DNA from: Oegoconia quadripuncta
Taxonomy: Eukaryota; Arthropoda; Insecta; Lepidoptera; Autostichidae
Assembly: GCA_949316235.1 (NCBI GenBank)
Contig: OX438757.1
Coordinates: 12,270,657-12,334,656, forward strand
Length of the DNA stretch: 64,000 nucleotides
Direction of reading: 5' to 3'
The notes under the pieces: model-generated
The model's input: only the letters and a program-made list of their open reading frames with translations
Told to the model about the DNA's origin: nothing
The model's database searches: none
Part shown: positions 33,701-48,700 of the stretch, piece after piece
How the letters are laid out: every line of letters begins with the position of its first letter
How positions within the stretch are numbered: position 1 is the first letter of the stretch
Program-made: the position numbers and the translations under genes

Positions 33701-36700
33701 AAGAGGAATTAAGAAATTCGTTGGCAAACGGGTCACCGCATAGCCTAGCGGATTAGTAAGGTGAAGCTCGTGGTGTCGGCGGGGCATTAAATTTCTTGAG
33801 CATACACCGACCAGCGCAGCGTATGACGTCCACTCACAAGGTGGATGAACGACATGATGAAGGTCAAGGGAAGGCGCTGGATGCAGGCAGGCCGCTTACA
33901 ACGCCGCTCTGGAAATCTATGAAGGAGGCCTATGTTCAGCAGTGGACGTCCTACTGAAACCACAATATGGAGAAAGGTTCTTTAATAACTTATGAAAGGA
34001 AACCCTTTGGCAACTGAAATAATATAGTTAGTTGAGTGAAGTGTGATTTAAATCGCCTCTGTGGTTTACGCAAACCATATAGGGTTTACAAAACGGAGGT
34101 TGTGGGTACGATTCCTGACCTGACCAGCTACCGCAATATATCTTATCGAAGTTTGCTGCCAAGCAGTGATTTTCATAGGATTGTTGTGTTCCGGATATTT
34201 GAGTTATTAGGCAGTACCTACCCCAAATAAATAGGGTGTTCTGGGTGAACGCAATTCCACCGTCGGCCTTGTCACTTAACGTCAGGTGTCGGCGCTAACG
34301 GATTTCCTATATAATACCGAAGTCAAAGTCAAAGTCAAAAATGCTTCACTTTGTAGGTACACAGAGTACACTTAAAATAGTCAATTTTACATAGTAAATT
34401 TTACATTTTTTAAGCTACTGCTTGTTCAAAATGCAATTTTCCCCTGAGAAGAACAAGCAAGAAACTCGAAGGGTTGCTCTTTTAAAATCAGGCTTTGATT
34501 CTACATAAAGGTTTTTATATTTCATTATTAATTGTGAAATAGCCTAGATCATCGTACAACACACTCGAGGGCTAAGAAATCGACATATAAATTTATGTAT
34601 TTCTGGTTTCACAAACTAGTTAATAACTCGGAAAACACTATCGATTTTAATGAAGTTTACATTTTTCTATAGATGACCCACCAATTTACATAGGCAAAGT
34701 CAGGGCTGTTGTCCGTACGGGTAGGCAGAGACCACAGAACTTTCACATGCTATGATCCTGTCACACCTCTTTCGTTTCATTCAATCTCATACAGTTGTAC
34801 ATACACGGTCGTCAGTTCGGGGTAGTCGTGACCTGGCCTTTTTTAAGACGTCGATTTCGTGATACGTTTTCGCCGTGGTCTTCGCCTTTCCTTCCACTTT
34901 CGTTAGTCTACTTTCATTCATCCTTTCTACATGTCCAAACCATAGACTATATTGCTCTGTTTTTCTATATCTAAGTTTTTCATGTAATAATATAACTGCA
35001 CTATTGTTTATGTATAAATGATGCAGACTCCTTTATCAAGTAGAGATTGTGTTTTATAGCTCAAGCTCACGCCTATTATAAATACTATCGATTTTTCTAT
35101 AATACTGTATCTTTACCTAAACCAACGTACGATAAAAGTAAACGGGATACCTCAAGCATGACAAAATTATATAATTCCCTCTACAGCGTATTGCTGGATT
35201 ATTTATACCTAGATTATAAGCTTACAGAAATAACCAACGCTTGTAGGATGTCACAATAAATCTATTCTATTCTAGATTCGGATTCAGCACCTCAAAAACA
35301 TGGAAGAAATCAATATTACCCCACAACTTTCCGCGAAAAAGCATAAAATAACTGGACTACTGGGCAACCACAAATTTTGGAAAGAAAATGGGTTGATAAA
35401 TATCAAACAAAGCAAACTACATACAGGCCAAAACTTATATTTTTGCTGGTACATGGCTTCATTATAAAACACTTACAGAGTATATTTCGGAGGCAGTATA
35501 GGAGATAGTGAGGGCGCTTTGGCTTCCTGCTCCATTTTATCACGATTAAATTTCCTGCAATATGTTGTTTATGTTCAGTTTCCATAATTTATTATATTCA
35601 TTAGTCGTATATATAACACTTAAATACTATTTTTTACCTTTTCAGTTCATCTACTTCATGTTTCATTTGTAAATACTTTGATTTCCAATAATTGTCATTC
35701 TCTTCTTCATTTTCAGCTGAAAATTGTTAATTTATCAAGAGTAAACATTATTAATTACATTCCTTTCAAAATTACTTAGGTGTAAAACGTCGAGTGTAGA
35801 GACTTACATTCGGAAAAATTTACATATCTCATCGCAGTTTTTCCAGGTTTCATCAATGGGTACAGTTTTTTGCCGTCTGTCACAAACAGCGCACCGTTAG
35901 TACCGGTCAGTATGTTGTGTGATTGTGGTTTCCTAGTGAAGAAGGGAAAGAAGAGTTAAAAATATTTTGCGTAAGATATTCAGAGGCACTCTTTAAAAAT
36001 TACCGTTTCATCTGGTGACTGGATATGCACTTTTGAACCCCACTGTACATAAATATTCGGAAAATACTTATACTATAATAATGTGTTAATAATAAGGTGA
36101 AATGACGATTTTGTAAAAATCGCGGATGCAGAAGAAGCCGCTGGATGCGGGCAGCGCCGCGCCGATCGTTATGGAGATCTTTGGGGGAGGCCTTTGTCCA
36201 GCAGTGTACGTATTTCGGCTGACATGATGATGATGAATGTACAAATAATGTGTTAATCATTTGTAAAAAGTTTAAAAAGGTAAATACACCTGTGGAGTTA
36301 AATTGCTTTCTTTTTAGGATTACATATCACAAATGATGATTTTGAAAGAATAGTTTGTTTATTTTCAGTTGTTTACGCGGATGAAATACGGGGCAAGAGC
36401 CTAGGTACATTAATATATACTATACTCTTTCTAACTAGGACAATATAAGGGAGCCCTAAACCATACGAGAAAAGGGACAACTTTTTATGAAAACAAATCT
36501 TTTAGCGCGAGTTTGACATATGTAGGGAATAACTGATTTAAACAGGATTATTAAATACGCGAAAATCTTGCTCTACAGGACCTAGGTGTGTCAGCAAATT
36601 GGTTGTTGGTAGGGCATTTTAAATATCCGCCTGGTTAGCTACCACCATCTTATCTAAATCTGTCGCCAAACAGCAATTATTAATAGCCTTCTTGTGTTCC

Positions 36701-39700
36701 GCTTGTCAGAGATAAGATAGCCAGTTCCCCAAATAAAATGGGGTTTCCGGGTCAGTACGCTACCACCTTCGGCCTCACCTTCAACTTAACGTCAGGTGTG
36801 ATTGAGGTCAAGCGCTAACCCGTTGTGCATAAAAAAAATATATTTTTAATATAAATATCCTTAGACATACACACAGCGCCGTCTAGTTCACAGTAAGCAA
36901 ATATAGGTTTGGTGGTTATAGGATGGTTGGTATACTACATAAATACATTTTTTTTGTAAATAAATACTTATTATAAATGGAAAACATCCATAATTCGGGT
37001 ACACATGTCATGTCCGTATTCATCACACAAATATATGCCCCTAGCGGGATTGGAACCCGCAACCTTTTGGTATAGTGGTCAAAGTTGCTAACCACTACAC
37101 CAAACAGTGCGTGAAATATTATGTTTAAAAAGTAAATAAAAGTTAAAAAGAAAACTTTCCAGAAATCAGGTACATTAACATTGAATTTTGGATTACAATA
37201 ATAAAGTTAACGTCTACCTACACCTATTTATTATTGTAATAATCTGAGCTAAGAGGGGTACTCACATGTACTGTCTGTCTCGCCATCTCCTACTCCCGCG
37301 CGGAGGCGAGAGATCATCACTCTCACTCAGAGTTGTGTAGTCGCTTGACTCCGCTCTAACGGTATTACTGAAACAAAGGTAAATCGCGTCAGTGTTTACA
37401 CTTACATAACTATCACATTATCCATCTAAAATCAACGCCTCATGCAAGCAGTTTTCGGTGTTGTTTACTGGAAACGGACTTGTTAATGGTATCTTTATAT
37501 GAACTTAATAATATTAACAAATATCTTGAGTCTTTGTTTTATAAAACATGACGTTATATGATCTAATCTTATCGAAACCAATTTCACTCTTGCTTCTCAT
37601 TGTACCAGAATCAAGCGAAGCGGTGGTAGCTGTATACAGACAGGGTGAATTTTTGAAGTGCGCGTGCTATAAGGAATAGCGAAAAATACTCAAAGGAATC
37701 TCGGGTCCGCTTTTGATTTACTTCCCAGAATTCGTTCCTTATTAGCGACACTAGCGAATAGTGTAAAAGAGTGTTGTTTTTTCAAAATCAACGGGTTCGA
37801 TTCCTGGATAGGATTATTAATTTTTCAAAAATCCAATGATTCAATTTCTGCGTTTCGAATATAGAATGTAAGTACGTAAGTTATAGGCCATATAAGAAAA
37901 TCATCGTATGTGCTCTTCGACTTTTAACACAAAACACGAGAAAATCGAAACAAAGGAGCGCAGGGTGACACTGCTAGTTTACACACGAGACTGCAAGTTT
38001 TGTTTTTTACCCTTTTTTACATCAGGGTAAAAAACGGTTCGGTTGATTAGAACCGCAGATGAAGGATATAATTTTAACAGTCTATGTAGGTATGTAGACC
38101 AATTTTGATAAATGAGGTTTCACTGAATTCGTACTCATGGGCGCCATGTCGATCGAAATGTATGAGATGATATTAGGTTATACAGGGTAATTGAATTCTC
38201 TTTTTTTTTAATAACTAAATAATAGTATATTAAATTGGAATTACATACTGCGACAGTCGCGAGCTGGTCCTATATCGCTTTTCATGTCGCGATGATCTTT
38301 CCCGACTATTTAGGGACCTCTTTCCAGTAGCGCCACCTTAGAAACAAAATATACTTAATTAAACACATGACCTTTACTAACCTCATTAAATTTTTTAAGC
38401 AAAATGTTGTATTGTTATTAGTTTCCCAAATTTACCAAAAGCAGTGGGATGAGACTAGCTAGCACATGTGCACTGTTCAGTTCTAGATAGCAAAATCGAG
38501 CGCGGAATCTGGACATATAAATTGTGGACAGTCCTCGACCAATATTGATACCATACTTTACAGAACCGTCGTTTCTTTGCAGATTGATTAGGTATTCGGC
38601 AATGCAGGAACGGAAGACGACCGGATGGTACTACCATTGCTCCGTCTCCGTGGAGTCTAGGGAGGCCGCTTGTATGCAGTGCCGGTTCGAGGCAAGTTTT
38701 AAGATGGAGCGAGTTCCAATTATGGCGCCTCCCTTGCTTACACTTAATAATACAAGAACGGAGAAGATCACGACAACATGTAATGTCTAATTTGTCGATT
38801 GAAAACAGCTATGCTATACGGCAACGCTCGCAACCAAAGAGAATATAATAAATAATGAACCGGTTACTCGCGAGGAAGTTTTTTTTTGTCACCGAGGTAA
38901 TTTTTTAGACCACTGAGGCGCCCTCTAGAACTTGGTGCCTGGAGCGGTCGCACTGTTCGCCCTATGGTATGGGACTCCACATATACTTATATCTATAGAT
39001 CTTTACCGTCGTACCTAAAGTGCGGAGTACGACAAGCCTGACCTGGCTACCGCTCCCCGACTGGTGCGCTACGCAGGCGTACCTTCAAGTCCCGGTGGTA
39101 CGCCAACAACAACTTACGTAGTCAGGGATTTTATCCTAATTTTACTTTTAATTTTATCATTTATTATTTGTCATGTAATATATGCGATCAGTCGGACTTC
39201 AAGCAGATTTTTTTCTTTGTCCTTTTGTGATTTTTGAGCGTGTTCTCCATTGAGAACACCTATTCTTTTCCCGCTTTAATCACTAACTTTTATTACTGAC
39301 TGAGATGTCTTTTCTTTTGAGGCGTTTCACATAGCCTCTTCTAGTTAAATCAGCTGCTAGTACGTCTAGGTGTCTAGCCAGCCGAGTTTTGAACTCCTCA
39401 TTTACGTTTTGGATTTCCTGTGATATGGTAGACATTCCCAAATGCTGGTGAATCTCATCGTTTTTGATGAACCAAGCAATTTCGTTTATTATTCTGTAGA
39501 GCTGATATTTTGGAGTTGGAGGCGCTTCCCCACAGCTGTATTTCATACATCCAAACGGGCTTTAGCACAGACACAGAAGTAGCTTGTTGTCTGTGGGGAG
39601 TTTGCTATTTCTTCCAAGTAGCCAGTGAAGAGTCTTATATTTGATAATGAGTTCCTCGCTTTTTGTCTTTATGTGCTGTTTCCAGGTTAATTGCAGATCA

Positions 39701-42700
39701 AGATGCATAAGAGGCATCTGACATTATCTTGATGAGGAAGTGTTTCATTGTAAAACTGGACTGGAGGGAAGATTTCCTTCCTGGGGGCGATTGTGACCTG
39801 CACGTATTTTGTTGAGCTGGCCTTTATCCTCCAGCGTCGCAGTCAAACAGTGATTTCATCTTAGTCCTCTTTGAACCAACACGGCAGTGTATAAAGCACT
39901 GAACCCAATACAAAACCTTGAGGTACGCCAGCCTCGATATCATGAAATTTACAGTTGTGCCTCCTTCACTTGGACGACTCTGTGAGACAGGTAGGACTTA
40001 ATCAGTAAAAATAGCTGTGTGGTAAACTTTTCTTTATCTGCAAACTATCAACAGCTTCCTGAATGTCCAGAAATATAGAACGGCAGTATTTTTTAAATTT
40101 CCTCACACATTCACACAACCTGAGGACCTGCTCAAATATTGAGTGCCGCTGTCTGAATCTGAATTGATGGTGAGGTGTGACTTTGTTTTCAACCTAAGGA
40201 TTAGGGCAAAAGGAAGAGTTGTGTTCTTATAATGCCATTAAATAGCTAAAGCACACAATCACCTTCGTTGGTAGCTATTTTAGTACCTATTTGGTTATAA
40301 GGTCTAAACCGGGCGCTTTTTGTCCTTGAGAACTTTAATAGTTTTCCGGACCTCCTAAGTGGTTCTGGGGATGGTGCTAGCTGCAGGTCTTGTTGAAGAG
40401 TGACAGAAGGGCTTCTTCAAACTCACTATCCAGAGCTTGATTTGAACAGAACACTCTAGTTAGATGCTCAGCAAACATACTGGTTCTTTTGTTGCGCAGT
40501 TCTTGCCCAACCGTGAATTCTTTTTAGTGCAGGATGTAGTGTTTTGTAAACTTCCATAGTAGTTAGTAGAGCGTCAGCTCCAGCAGTGCCATATTTACTT
40601 CTAACGGATGATTTGTACGTTTTCTTTTGTCCTGAGATGCAGGGGTATTAATACAACATGATTTTTATATATTTAGCATCATTTTCAATGTCATCGAGAC
40701 TTTTCAGGGTCACATTTAGTTCCAAATTGTCAAGTACAAACTCTTTAATGGACTTCCAGTTTGTGTCCTTACATAACAGTTCAGGAAGATCATAGTACAT
40801 CAACATTGGACTTATTGTCAACAGTACTGGTGTATGATCCGAGGAGCTGTCATAGCTTAACGTGGCTTCGGTGCAAGCCTTTGATAATGTACAAATTACA
40901 ACATCAAAAACCTTAAGAGGATCCGTTGGCCAATATGTCATTTCGGATGATGTAATCGGCGCCAAATGATTGTTGTCAAAGTAGGCGACCCAGTTCCTTC
41001 TGGGTGTTGGGTCGTGCAGCCTTGGTAGCCATAGAAAAAGATATTTGTACTGGCGAGTGCAATGTGCTTCAGAGACTTGCAAAATGTGTAGTTTTTATTC
41101 ACTGATAGATGTTTGATTTCATTCTTATTTGGTGCTAGCCCGTTGTGTTTCACGATCCTATTTTATAAGTGGCCCCAATGGAGCTAGATTGGCTATGTGA
41201 GCCATCTTCGAGCGCACAAGCGCCAAACCGATTAGGAGTTAGTGGTCGCCATGGCCGAAATCGGTCGGAAGCAAGCAGACGATTACCCATTTGTTGTAAA
41301 TGATTAAGTCAAATTTTTCTGATTGTTTTGAGAGCGTAAGTTCTGGAGTTTAGCACGTTTCGTGGGACTTCTTTGCACGTGATTCTGTACATAGTTCAGC
41401 TTGCACATAGTTTGATTTTAGCATTTCTGCGTATTTACTTATTGTTAGCTCATCCTTGTTTTGCTATCAATTTTATCTGGGATTACTGTGTTCTTTGGGC
41501 ATTCAATTGCAGTCGTTTTTATCCCTCTTTTAGATGCAATTTTCTTATAGACTTCTTTTCTTACCCTTTGTAATTAGCCGAGTGAGCAACATTACACAGA
41601 GCATAGGTCGCAGGCGTTTTTCGATCTCATTTGGGACATTCTGAAGTTTTATGTGATTGTCAACATTTGACACAGCGGTAGGGGCGTATGCAGTAATCTT
41701 TTGAATGGCCCAATGTTAGCATCTTTGACACTATTAGGCGGATCCACACCAAGTGTTACCGGGCCTCGCGCGGGGCAGCGCATGCTCAGCCTCGGGCGAG
41801 CGCGTACGCAAGCGAACCGAGTGGTGTCGGCTTTTCCGGTTTGCTCAAAAGTGCCTCGGTTTTTTTATCGAAAAAATAGATAAAGATCAGTGTCGACGGT
41901 TAATAAATTTGTATGCCGCAAATATTTTGGCTTTGGGATGCCAGGGATCCTAATTATACTAACTGACTGAATTAGACCCCTGGACAGAATTCCTGGCTAG
42001 ATATATGCCGTAAAATGAATACCTGTTAAGGATTTGAAATAAAAAAATGGAATCGTTGGGTTAGACGTTATAGACGTGAAAAATCGTCACACAATTCTTG
42101 GTGAAGTCAATTTTCATAACAAAATCGGTTTTTCTAAATTGGCTTCATCCAAATTCTTTTTTTTTTCAAATTATGGCGTTTTAATTTTTTTATAGTCGTG
42201 TGTAGCAGAATAAAAGCCAAAGTTGCCGTGCGCATATACGCCGCCATCTTATCTTCGCTTTCAACTGAGCACATATGGCTCGGGCTATTCTTGCGAGGCA
42301 GCCTCGCTGAGTAAAATTATCCGACGGAACATGCCTCGCGCGCGGCCGGGCGTTTGCCGCGCACTGCGGGCCTCGCGCGAGGCTGCACGCTTGGTGTTAT
42401 TGACCCGCCTATTGACTTTTTCTTCCTTGAGTCTTCAACATCTGTACGGCCCGGGGCTAATACTGATGTTGTAAATGTTAAAAGGATGGTAGTGAGAACT
42501 TGCGTATTTGCGCTTTCATCTGTGGCCGCCCGCCGCTCTCAGTCGCAACCGCCTGCTGCGCTACAGCAATCAAACAGAGCCAAAGTGTGTACCCCTTTAA
42601 AGTCAGGTCAGGTATGTGGTACAACGCACTTTAGGTACGATAACATACCAACTGAGGCACGTCACCTTGAGGGGTTTAGTCTCGCACGCACCTTTCCATA

Positions 42701-45700
42701 GGCGATAGCCACGTATAATAGAATACAAGCTCCTCACTGGGAAATAGGATACAATACTGCTTATGTTTTTATACCTAAAACATGTTTTTGTTAGAGATTG
42801 AGTGTTCTGAACGTTAGCACCGGTTAGTAGCAAGCATTACGAATTAACGCCTTTTAGTGTGAAGATCATGGATCTATGGTGGTTGGAAGCGCGCCGATTG
42901 TATAAAAGCCTTTCCTCGCGTTTATTGGAAATATCTGATGATATTCCACCAGGGGTTCTATTACATAAATTCATCGTTATCGTCATCGGTTGCGCTCTGA
43001 CATATGATTGATTGGCTCATGGCTCGCTTGGCAATTTGACGGTTTCTCATTGGTCAACGTAATCGATGATGATACCGATGAAGTTACATAATCTTAGGGC
43101 AGAGGGCAGGCAGATGCCTATGTCAGCGCATCAGCCTCGATTCTAGGATGGTACCCAGCAGCGTTTTACGAGTGACAGTGCATAAGACATAGGTACTGTA
43201 ACCCTTGACTTCCTTTCATTAAATCCTTAAATTCTGATATGTTAATATAAAAGCGTAGGAATATTTCTTACTAACTTACCAATCAGGTGAGCAACTAATG
43301 TGAGTGGTTGGGAAAGGCGGAATAATTATCTTCCATTACATACCAACCTAAAAAACTGGACAAAGTATCACTATAATATACAAATGAGAGAAGCTTAGAA
43401 AGATTCGGTGAGTCGAATATTAACCACATTATTTAAGCAAATGCGGAATTATCACCACATCTCTTAGTATCAGCTTTCCGTAATACTAGTTGGGTTAGTT
43501 TAAAGTTAGTTCTGAGTCCATCACCAGCAAAATAATGATATTTCGGTTTTCCGTAGATTTAACAATGGCTTGATACTCGCATTAATATTAACGTAATTGA
43601 CAACTATTAATATAATAAATGTGTGTTTGTTCATTTGTGTGCCTTCGTCCGACAAAAGAATATACTGCAAATTATTTATTTATTTCTGAGATCTTTTCCT
43701 GCTATAATTTCGTTTAATTCAAGACATGTATGGCCGGCATTAAACTTACCACTTGAGAATCCAAACATATTTGCTATGGCCTTATCTCTTTGCTTTTTGT
43801 GTATGGCGCGAGTAGAAGTGTTAGTCTTTTTCGGAACTTCACATGTGTCACTATTGGACTCTGAATGTGATTTAAGTACAATTATGTTATTTATACTATT
43901 GGCATTTTTCTTGCTAATTATATCTTTCGCCGAATTTGCTTTACTTTCTCCAATATTTTCTTGCGTGTTCAACTCCTTTTGCTTTGATGTTGTATGGATT
44001 TCAACGTCTAATATGTCTTTCTCAGTATTGGGATTGCTCAATCCCTTTGTTTTATTCGGACTTTTTGATTCAATATCAGATCGTCTTTCTGCTGATATCT
44101 CTTTGGCTTCTTTTATGTTAGATGGAGAAATTGCTTCTTTATTGTTTACATAATTTAAAACGGTTTCGTTACATTTATGGATATTCCTTTCGATCTCTTT
44201 GTTTTCATTTATAACCTTATTTGATGTGTTTGCGTCATCGTCGCTAGATTCAGAGTCACTGTACTTCACAGTAGAAAATTGTTCAGCAAATAAACTAACA
44301 CTTTTCAGGCAAGGATTAACTTCGGAAGGTGCATTATTATCAGTGTTACTACATACTACAGACACTCCAGCTGCTAATGAATTATCATCATGTGATTTGT
44401 TTTTAGTTTCCGCGTTATTTTCTAGAATATCATTCAATTGGTCAGTGCAATCAGATTTGCGCTGACCGCAAGGAATATCCGAATCTGCTATGGTCCCAGC
44501 CGAACTTTGAACGTCATTTTTAACAGTTTCACTGTCATATGTGTCCAGAATCGTCCTTACAGTTTCTTCAAAATTATTAAACTTTTTTGGTATTTTAGAC
44601 TCTGCTACACTACTGCTGCTGCAAATTGTATTTTGTTTATCTTTAAGTTGCTTTCCTTTAGATTCTGTTGATATTTCAGAGTGGCTTCTTTTTCGACCAT
44701 GTCGTGTTTTCTCAGTTTCATTTACATTCATAACATTTTCTGGTAATTTGTGACCAAGAGATTCTTGATTATTGGGGTGAATTGTATCCTTAGTATTGTT
44801 AGAACAGCTTCTCATTTCCTCATCTTTAGCAGAGCCAAATAAATTTCTTGTTGCGCTTGTTTTTAGTTCAGATGCAGTTACAGATGTTTCAGTTGTTTTA
44901 TTTTTAGATCCTGGCGATGCATCAGTTATTGATCTATTATGGTTTTGCTCTAATTTATCAGGCGTGACAGTAGTAGTTTCTTTATTCTTCCATGTACCTT
45001 GCTGAGTTTTCTTAAGTTTCAAAGTCTTGATCTTCTTAGACTGCGGCGACTTATCCCCATTAATTGTCAAAGACACTTTTTCGGCTTCAGGTTTTGCTAC
45101 AACTTTAACCGGGAGAAGACTCTGGGATTCACGTATTTGAATAGGTGATATCGAGTTGCGACATTCAGTTAGTCCATTATTTATATCAGTTGTGACTTCT
45201 TCAACTATTTGCATTGGAGGCTCATCTTCATCATCACTAGCAAAATCATGTAGAACTTCTTGTAACATCGGTGTGAGTGGTTCAGTATATATTATAAGAT
45301 CTCTAATTGAAACTGGTCCAGATTTCTCAATCTGTTCCGGTGACTCGAGATCTTTCTGAATGTCATCAGCGTTTTCATAACAGTTTCCAAGCACAAGAGT
45401 TTCAGTAGAGGATCTAGTGCGTGACTGAATCTTTGAACATGTGATATCCTCACCTGAAGTTGGTTCTTCAATATTTTTGCTATTACAAGGCTCCTCAGTT
45501 GGTTGCTTGTTACCAGCTAAAACAAAATTGATGTTGAATATGCGCAATTATCAGTTATAACATTTATATAAATGGGATTTTAAGTTGTTTACCATCATAT
45601 AAATGACTTCCACATAAAGATAGTCTATTCCAAATTGCATGAACAGGGAGGGATGTGTAAAAATCTACCATGGTTTACATGACAGTGCTGATTACTGACA

Positions 45701-48700
45701 ATCAAACAGCCAAAATATGTGAAGTGCTGGGCGTTACTAGGCCTTTAAAATTATTAACTAAATTTAAAATTAAATTAACTTTTAATTGTATTGATTGTTA
45801 AACTCTTGGAGCCACCCATTTTTTAAAACTAGATGCCCATCCTGTCTGTCAGGTTGTTGATCCCTCATAATAAGCGAAACTTAATTATACCCATACCATC
45901 ATTACTATTGGAGTCATCACTCATAGCGCGAATTTCCAATTTGTTTATATTACTGCTTTCTTCAAAATCAGATCTGTAAACATAAATCATATTATTTTAA
46001 AATCGTAATGGCAATCATTAATCACACATTAAATAAATACTATTTATTTATTTATTATTAAGTCCTAACATATGAAATTGGCGTTTTGTAAGGGAGTAAC
46101 CTAAAGTCGATTTTTTCAAAATATAATATATTTATTTAATCAAAGAATGTGCCATTGCTATTTATGCACTTTTGCCATCTCAAAGGTAGTTCATTGATCC
46201 CTTTACTAAAAAAAACCATTCGGACGGGAATCAATAAAATCTTTGAAGGCGCTTTGGACTGCCCCATCGGAGTTGAATTTTTTCCCTTGCAAGAAGGTGT
46301 GCAAATTTCGAAAAAAAATGGTAATCTGTTGGAGCAAGGTCCGGGGAGTATGGTGGATGCCTTAGACATTCCAATTGAAGCTCTTCTAATTTGGTAACTG
46401 TCTGTTGTGCAGTGTGTGGTCTAGCGTTGTCCTGAAGCAGCAGTGGCCTACGGCGATTGACCAACCTCGGTTGTTTAGCAGCTAGCTTTTACATTATGGT
46501 TTGCAATTGCTGGCAATACACATCTGCCGTAATCCTCTGGCCAGAATTAAGAAAGCTGAAGTGAACAACACCGGCACTAGTCCACCAAACGCTCACAAGT
46601 AACTTTTTTTGAGTCAATTTTCGCTTGGGGCAGGGTATTGGCTGGTTCGCTAGGGTTCAGCCTTTGCAATGAGCGTTTCCGATTATCGTACAAGATCCAC
46701 TTTTCATCACAGGTAATGCTTCGATTTAAAATCCTTCATTATTATGCCGGTTGACTAATGTAACGCAGCAATCTACGCGCGTTTGTCGATTTGCTCCACT
46801 CAATTCATGAGGGACCCACCTTTTTCACCTTCCCAATTTGTGGATGGATTAAAACAGTTTTGTCACTATAGTGGATTAAAACAGTTTTGTCACTAACACC
46901 GCAACCTAACTCGGACGTGGTTTGCTATGGATCCGCTTCCACAATAGCCTTCAATTCTTCATTATCAATCTTAGACTTCGGCCGCCCAATAAATTTTAAA
47001 TTGGAATTCCTAACCAAAGAGGAGATATTTGAGATCAAAGTGGCCAATTTCATATGTAAGGACCTAATATTACAACCATTAATCACACATTTTTTTTTAC
47101 GCACAATGGGTTAGAGTTTACCCTCAACCATATCTGATCTTAAGGGAAGTTGTGGTGTAAGGTGGAAACGCGCTCGCCCGGAACCTCAAACTTACTTGAG
47201 GCTATCTTATGTCAATCGACTGCATTACAAAAATGCTGCATGGCGGTAGTAACTAGGCGGACATTTAAAAATTCCCTACCACCAACCAAACTTGTACATG
47301 TACGAATCGAACCCGTGACCTCCGCTAAGTATTGCTTACATTGAGTCAACGCTAAATTTATATGGTAATAAATAATTAAAGAAACCAGGGTAACTTATGT
47401 ATAATACTGCTATATTTTAATTTAAAAATTTTCTAAATGTTCTGCAGTGGGAAAGTGTTCAGTCAAAATCAAAAATCAAAATCAAAAAATGCTTTATTTT
47501 GTAGGTACACAGGGTACATTTAAATTAGTCAGATTTTACATTTTTAAAGCTACTGCTTGTTCAAAAGGCAATTTTCCCCTGAGAAGAACAAGCAAGAAAC
47601 TCGAGAGGTCGCTCTTTTAAAAAAAAGGTTTTTATGTTACAAAATTATTAATTATTATTTAATGTTATAATATTTCATTATTAATTGTGAAATAGCCTGG
47701 TTATGCAATCGGGCTGGTTATGTCCATGATTGTTTATCATCTAAGTATTATCCATTATGTAATGATTAATCGGCTTCATCTTTACTGAACATCAGCTGTG
47801 TCTGAGGTGAAGTGCTAACTCGTTATAGTGGCGATACCTTCATATAAACCCAAAAGCCGGCTTGCCTTACCAAATACTCGATCAGGACTATTAACTATTT
47901 AAACAGTATAGGAAATCTTTGATTTAAACATTCGCACTTGTCAAACCGAAACGTCGTGCTTGGTTACCTATCTACTTTCACTAGCTGTGTAAAAACCACA
48001 AAAACATTGTTGAGCTTACACTATTTTGAAATCCTAGGCACGCCACTGATCCGTAGTGCATAAAAAAAACGAAAGACGCCGCCCTCCAACACGACACATG
48101 CGTGTACGTGACTCTGGAATACACAAAGTGGAATACAGCCATTTCGATAGCATCAAAAAACAGTGGCTAAAGGAAAAAAATAGTACCATTATAGTTTTAA
48201 GAGTTCTTCAATATTTCAAGTGAGCCTTCTGACGTCACGTGTTGATGGAATCCTCTTTTCTCATACAAAGACCGCCTCCGTGGCTCAATGTAAACACTTT
48301 ACGTGCTTTATCAACCGGAGGTCGCGGGCACAGAATTAATATCGCGTGTGTGATTCCCAGCAGGGTACATGTTTTAGTACTCGTTTGGTTGGTGTCAGGG
48401 TATTTTTAAAATGTCCGCCTGGCTCTCTACCACTATCCTATCCAAATCTGCTGCCAAACAGCAATGTTAATAGCATTCTTGTGTTCTGGTTGTGAGAGAT
48501 AAGACAGTCAGTCTCCAAAATAAGATGGGTTTTCTGAGTCAGTACGCTTCCATCTTCGGACACATCTTCAATTAACATCAGGTCATAAAAAAAATATTGA
48601 ATAACTCTTAAACTTTTGGCACAATTTGGCTCTATTTCAGCAATATTTTTGACATTATGACAATAGCTGAATTCTACTTTCTGTGTTCTAACATACGTAC

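Noticed and set aside
43250..43320. 15- or 23-base microexon as the missing link after exon 5
   Set aside because: Both lengths leave the wrong phase for exon 7.
43623..44465. Plus-strand open frames of up to 176 codons
   Set aside because: They are antisense to exon 5 of the large gene, show no domain, and arise from its biased codon composition.
46149..46397. 82-codon plus-strand frame
   Set aside because: Antisense to the mariner transposase relic.
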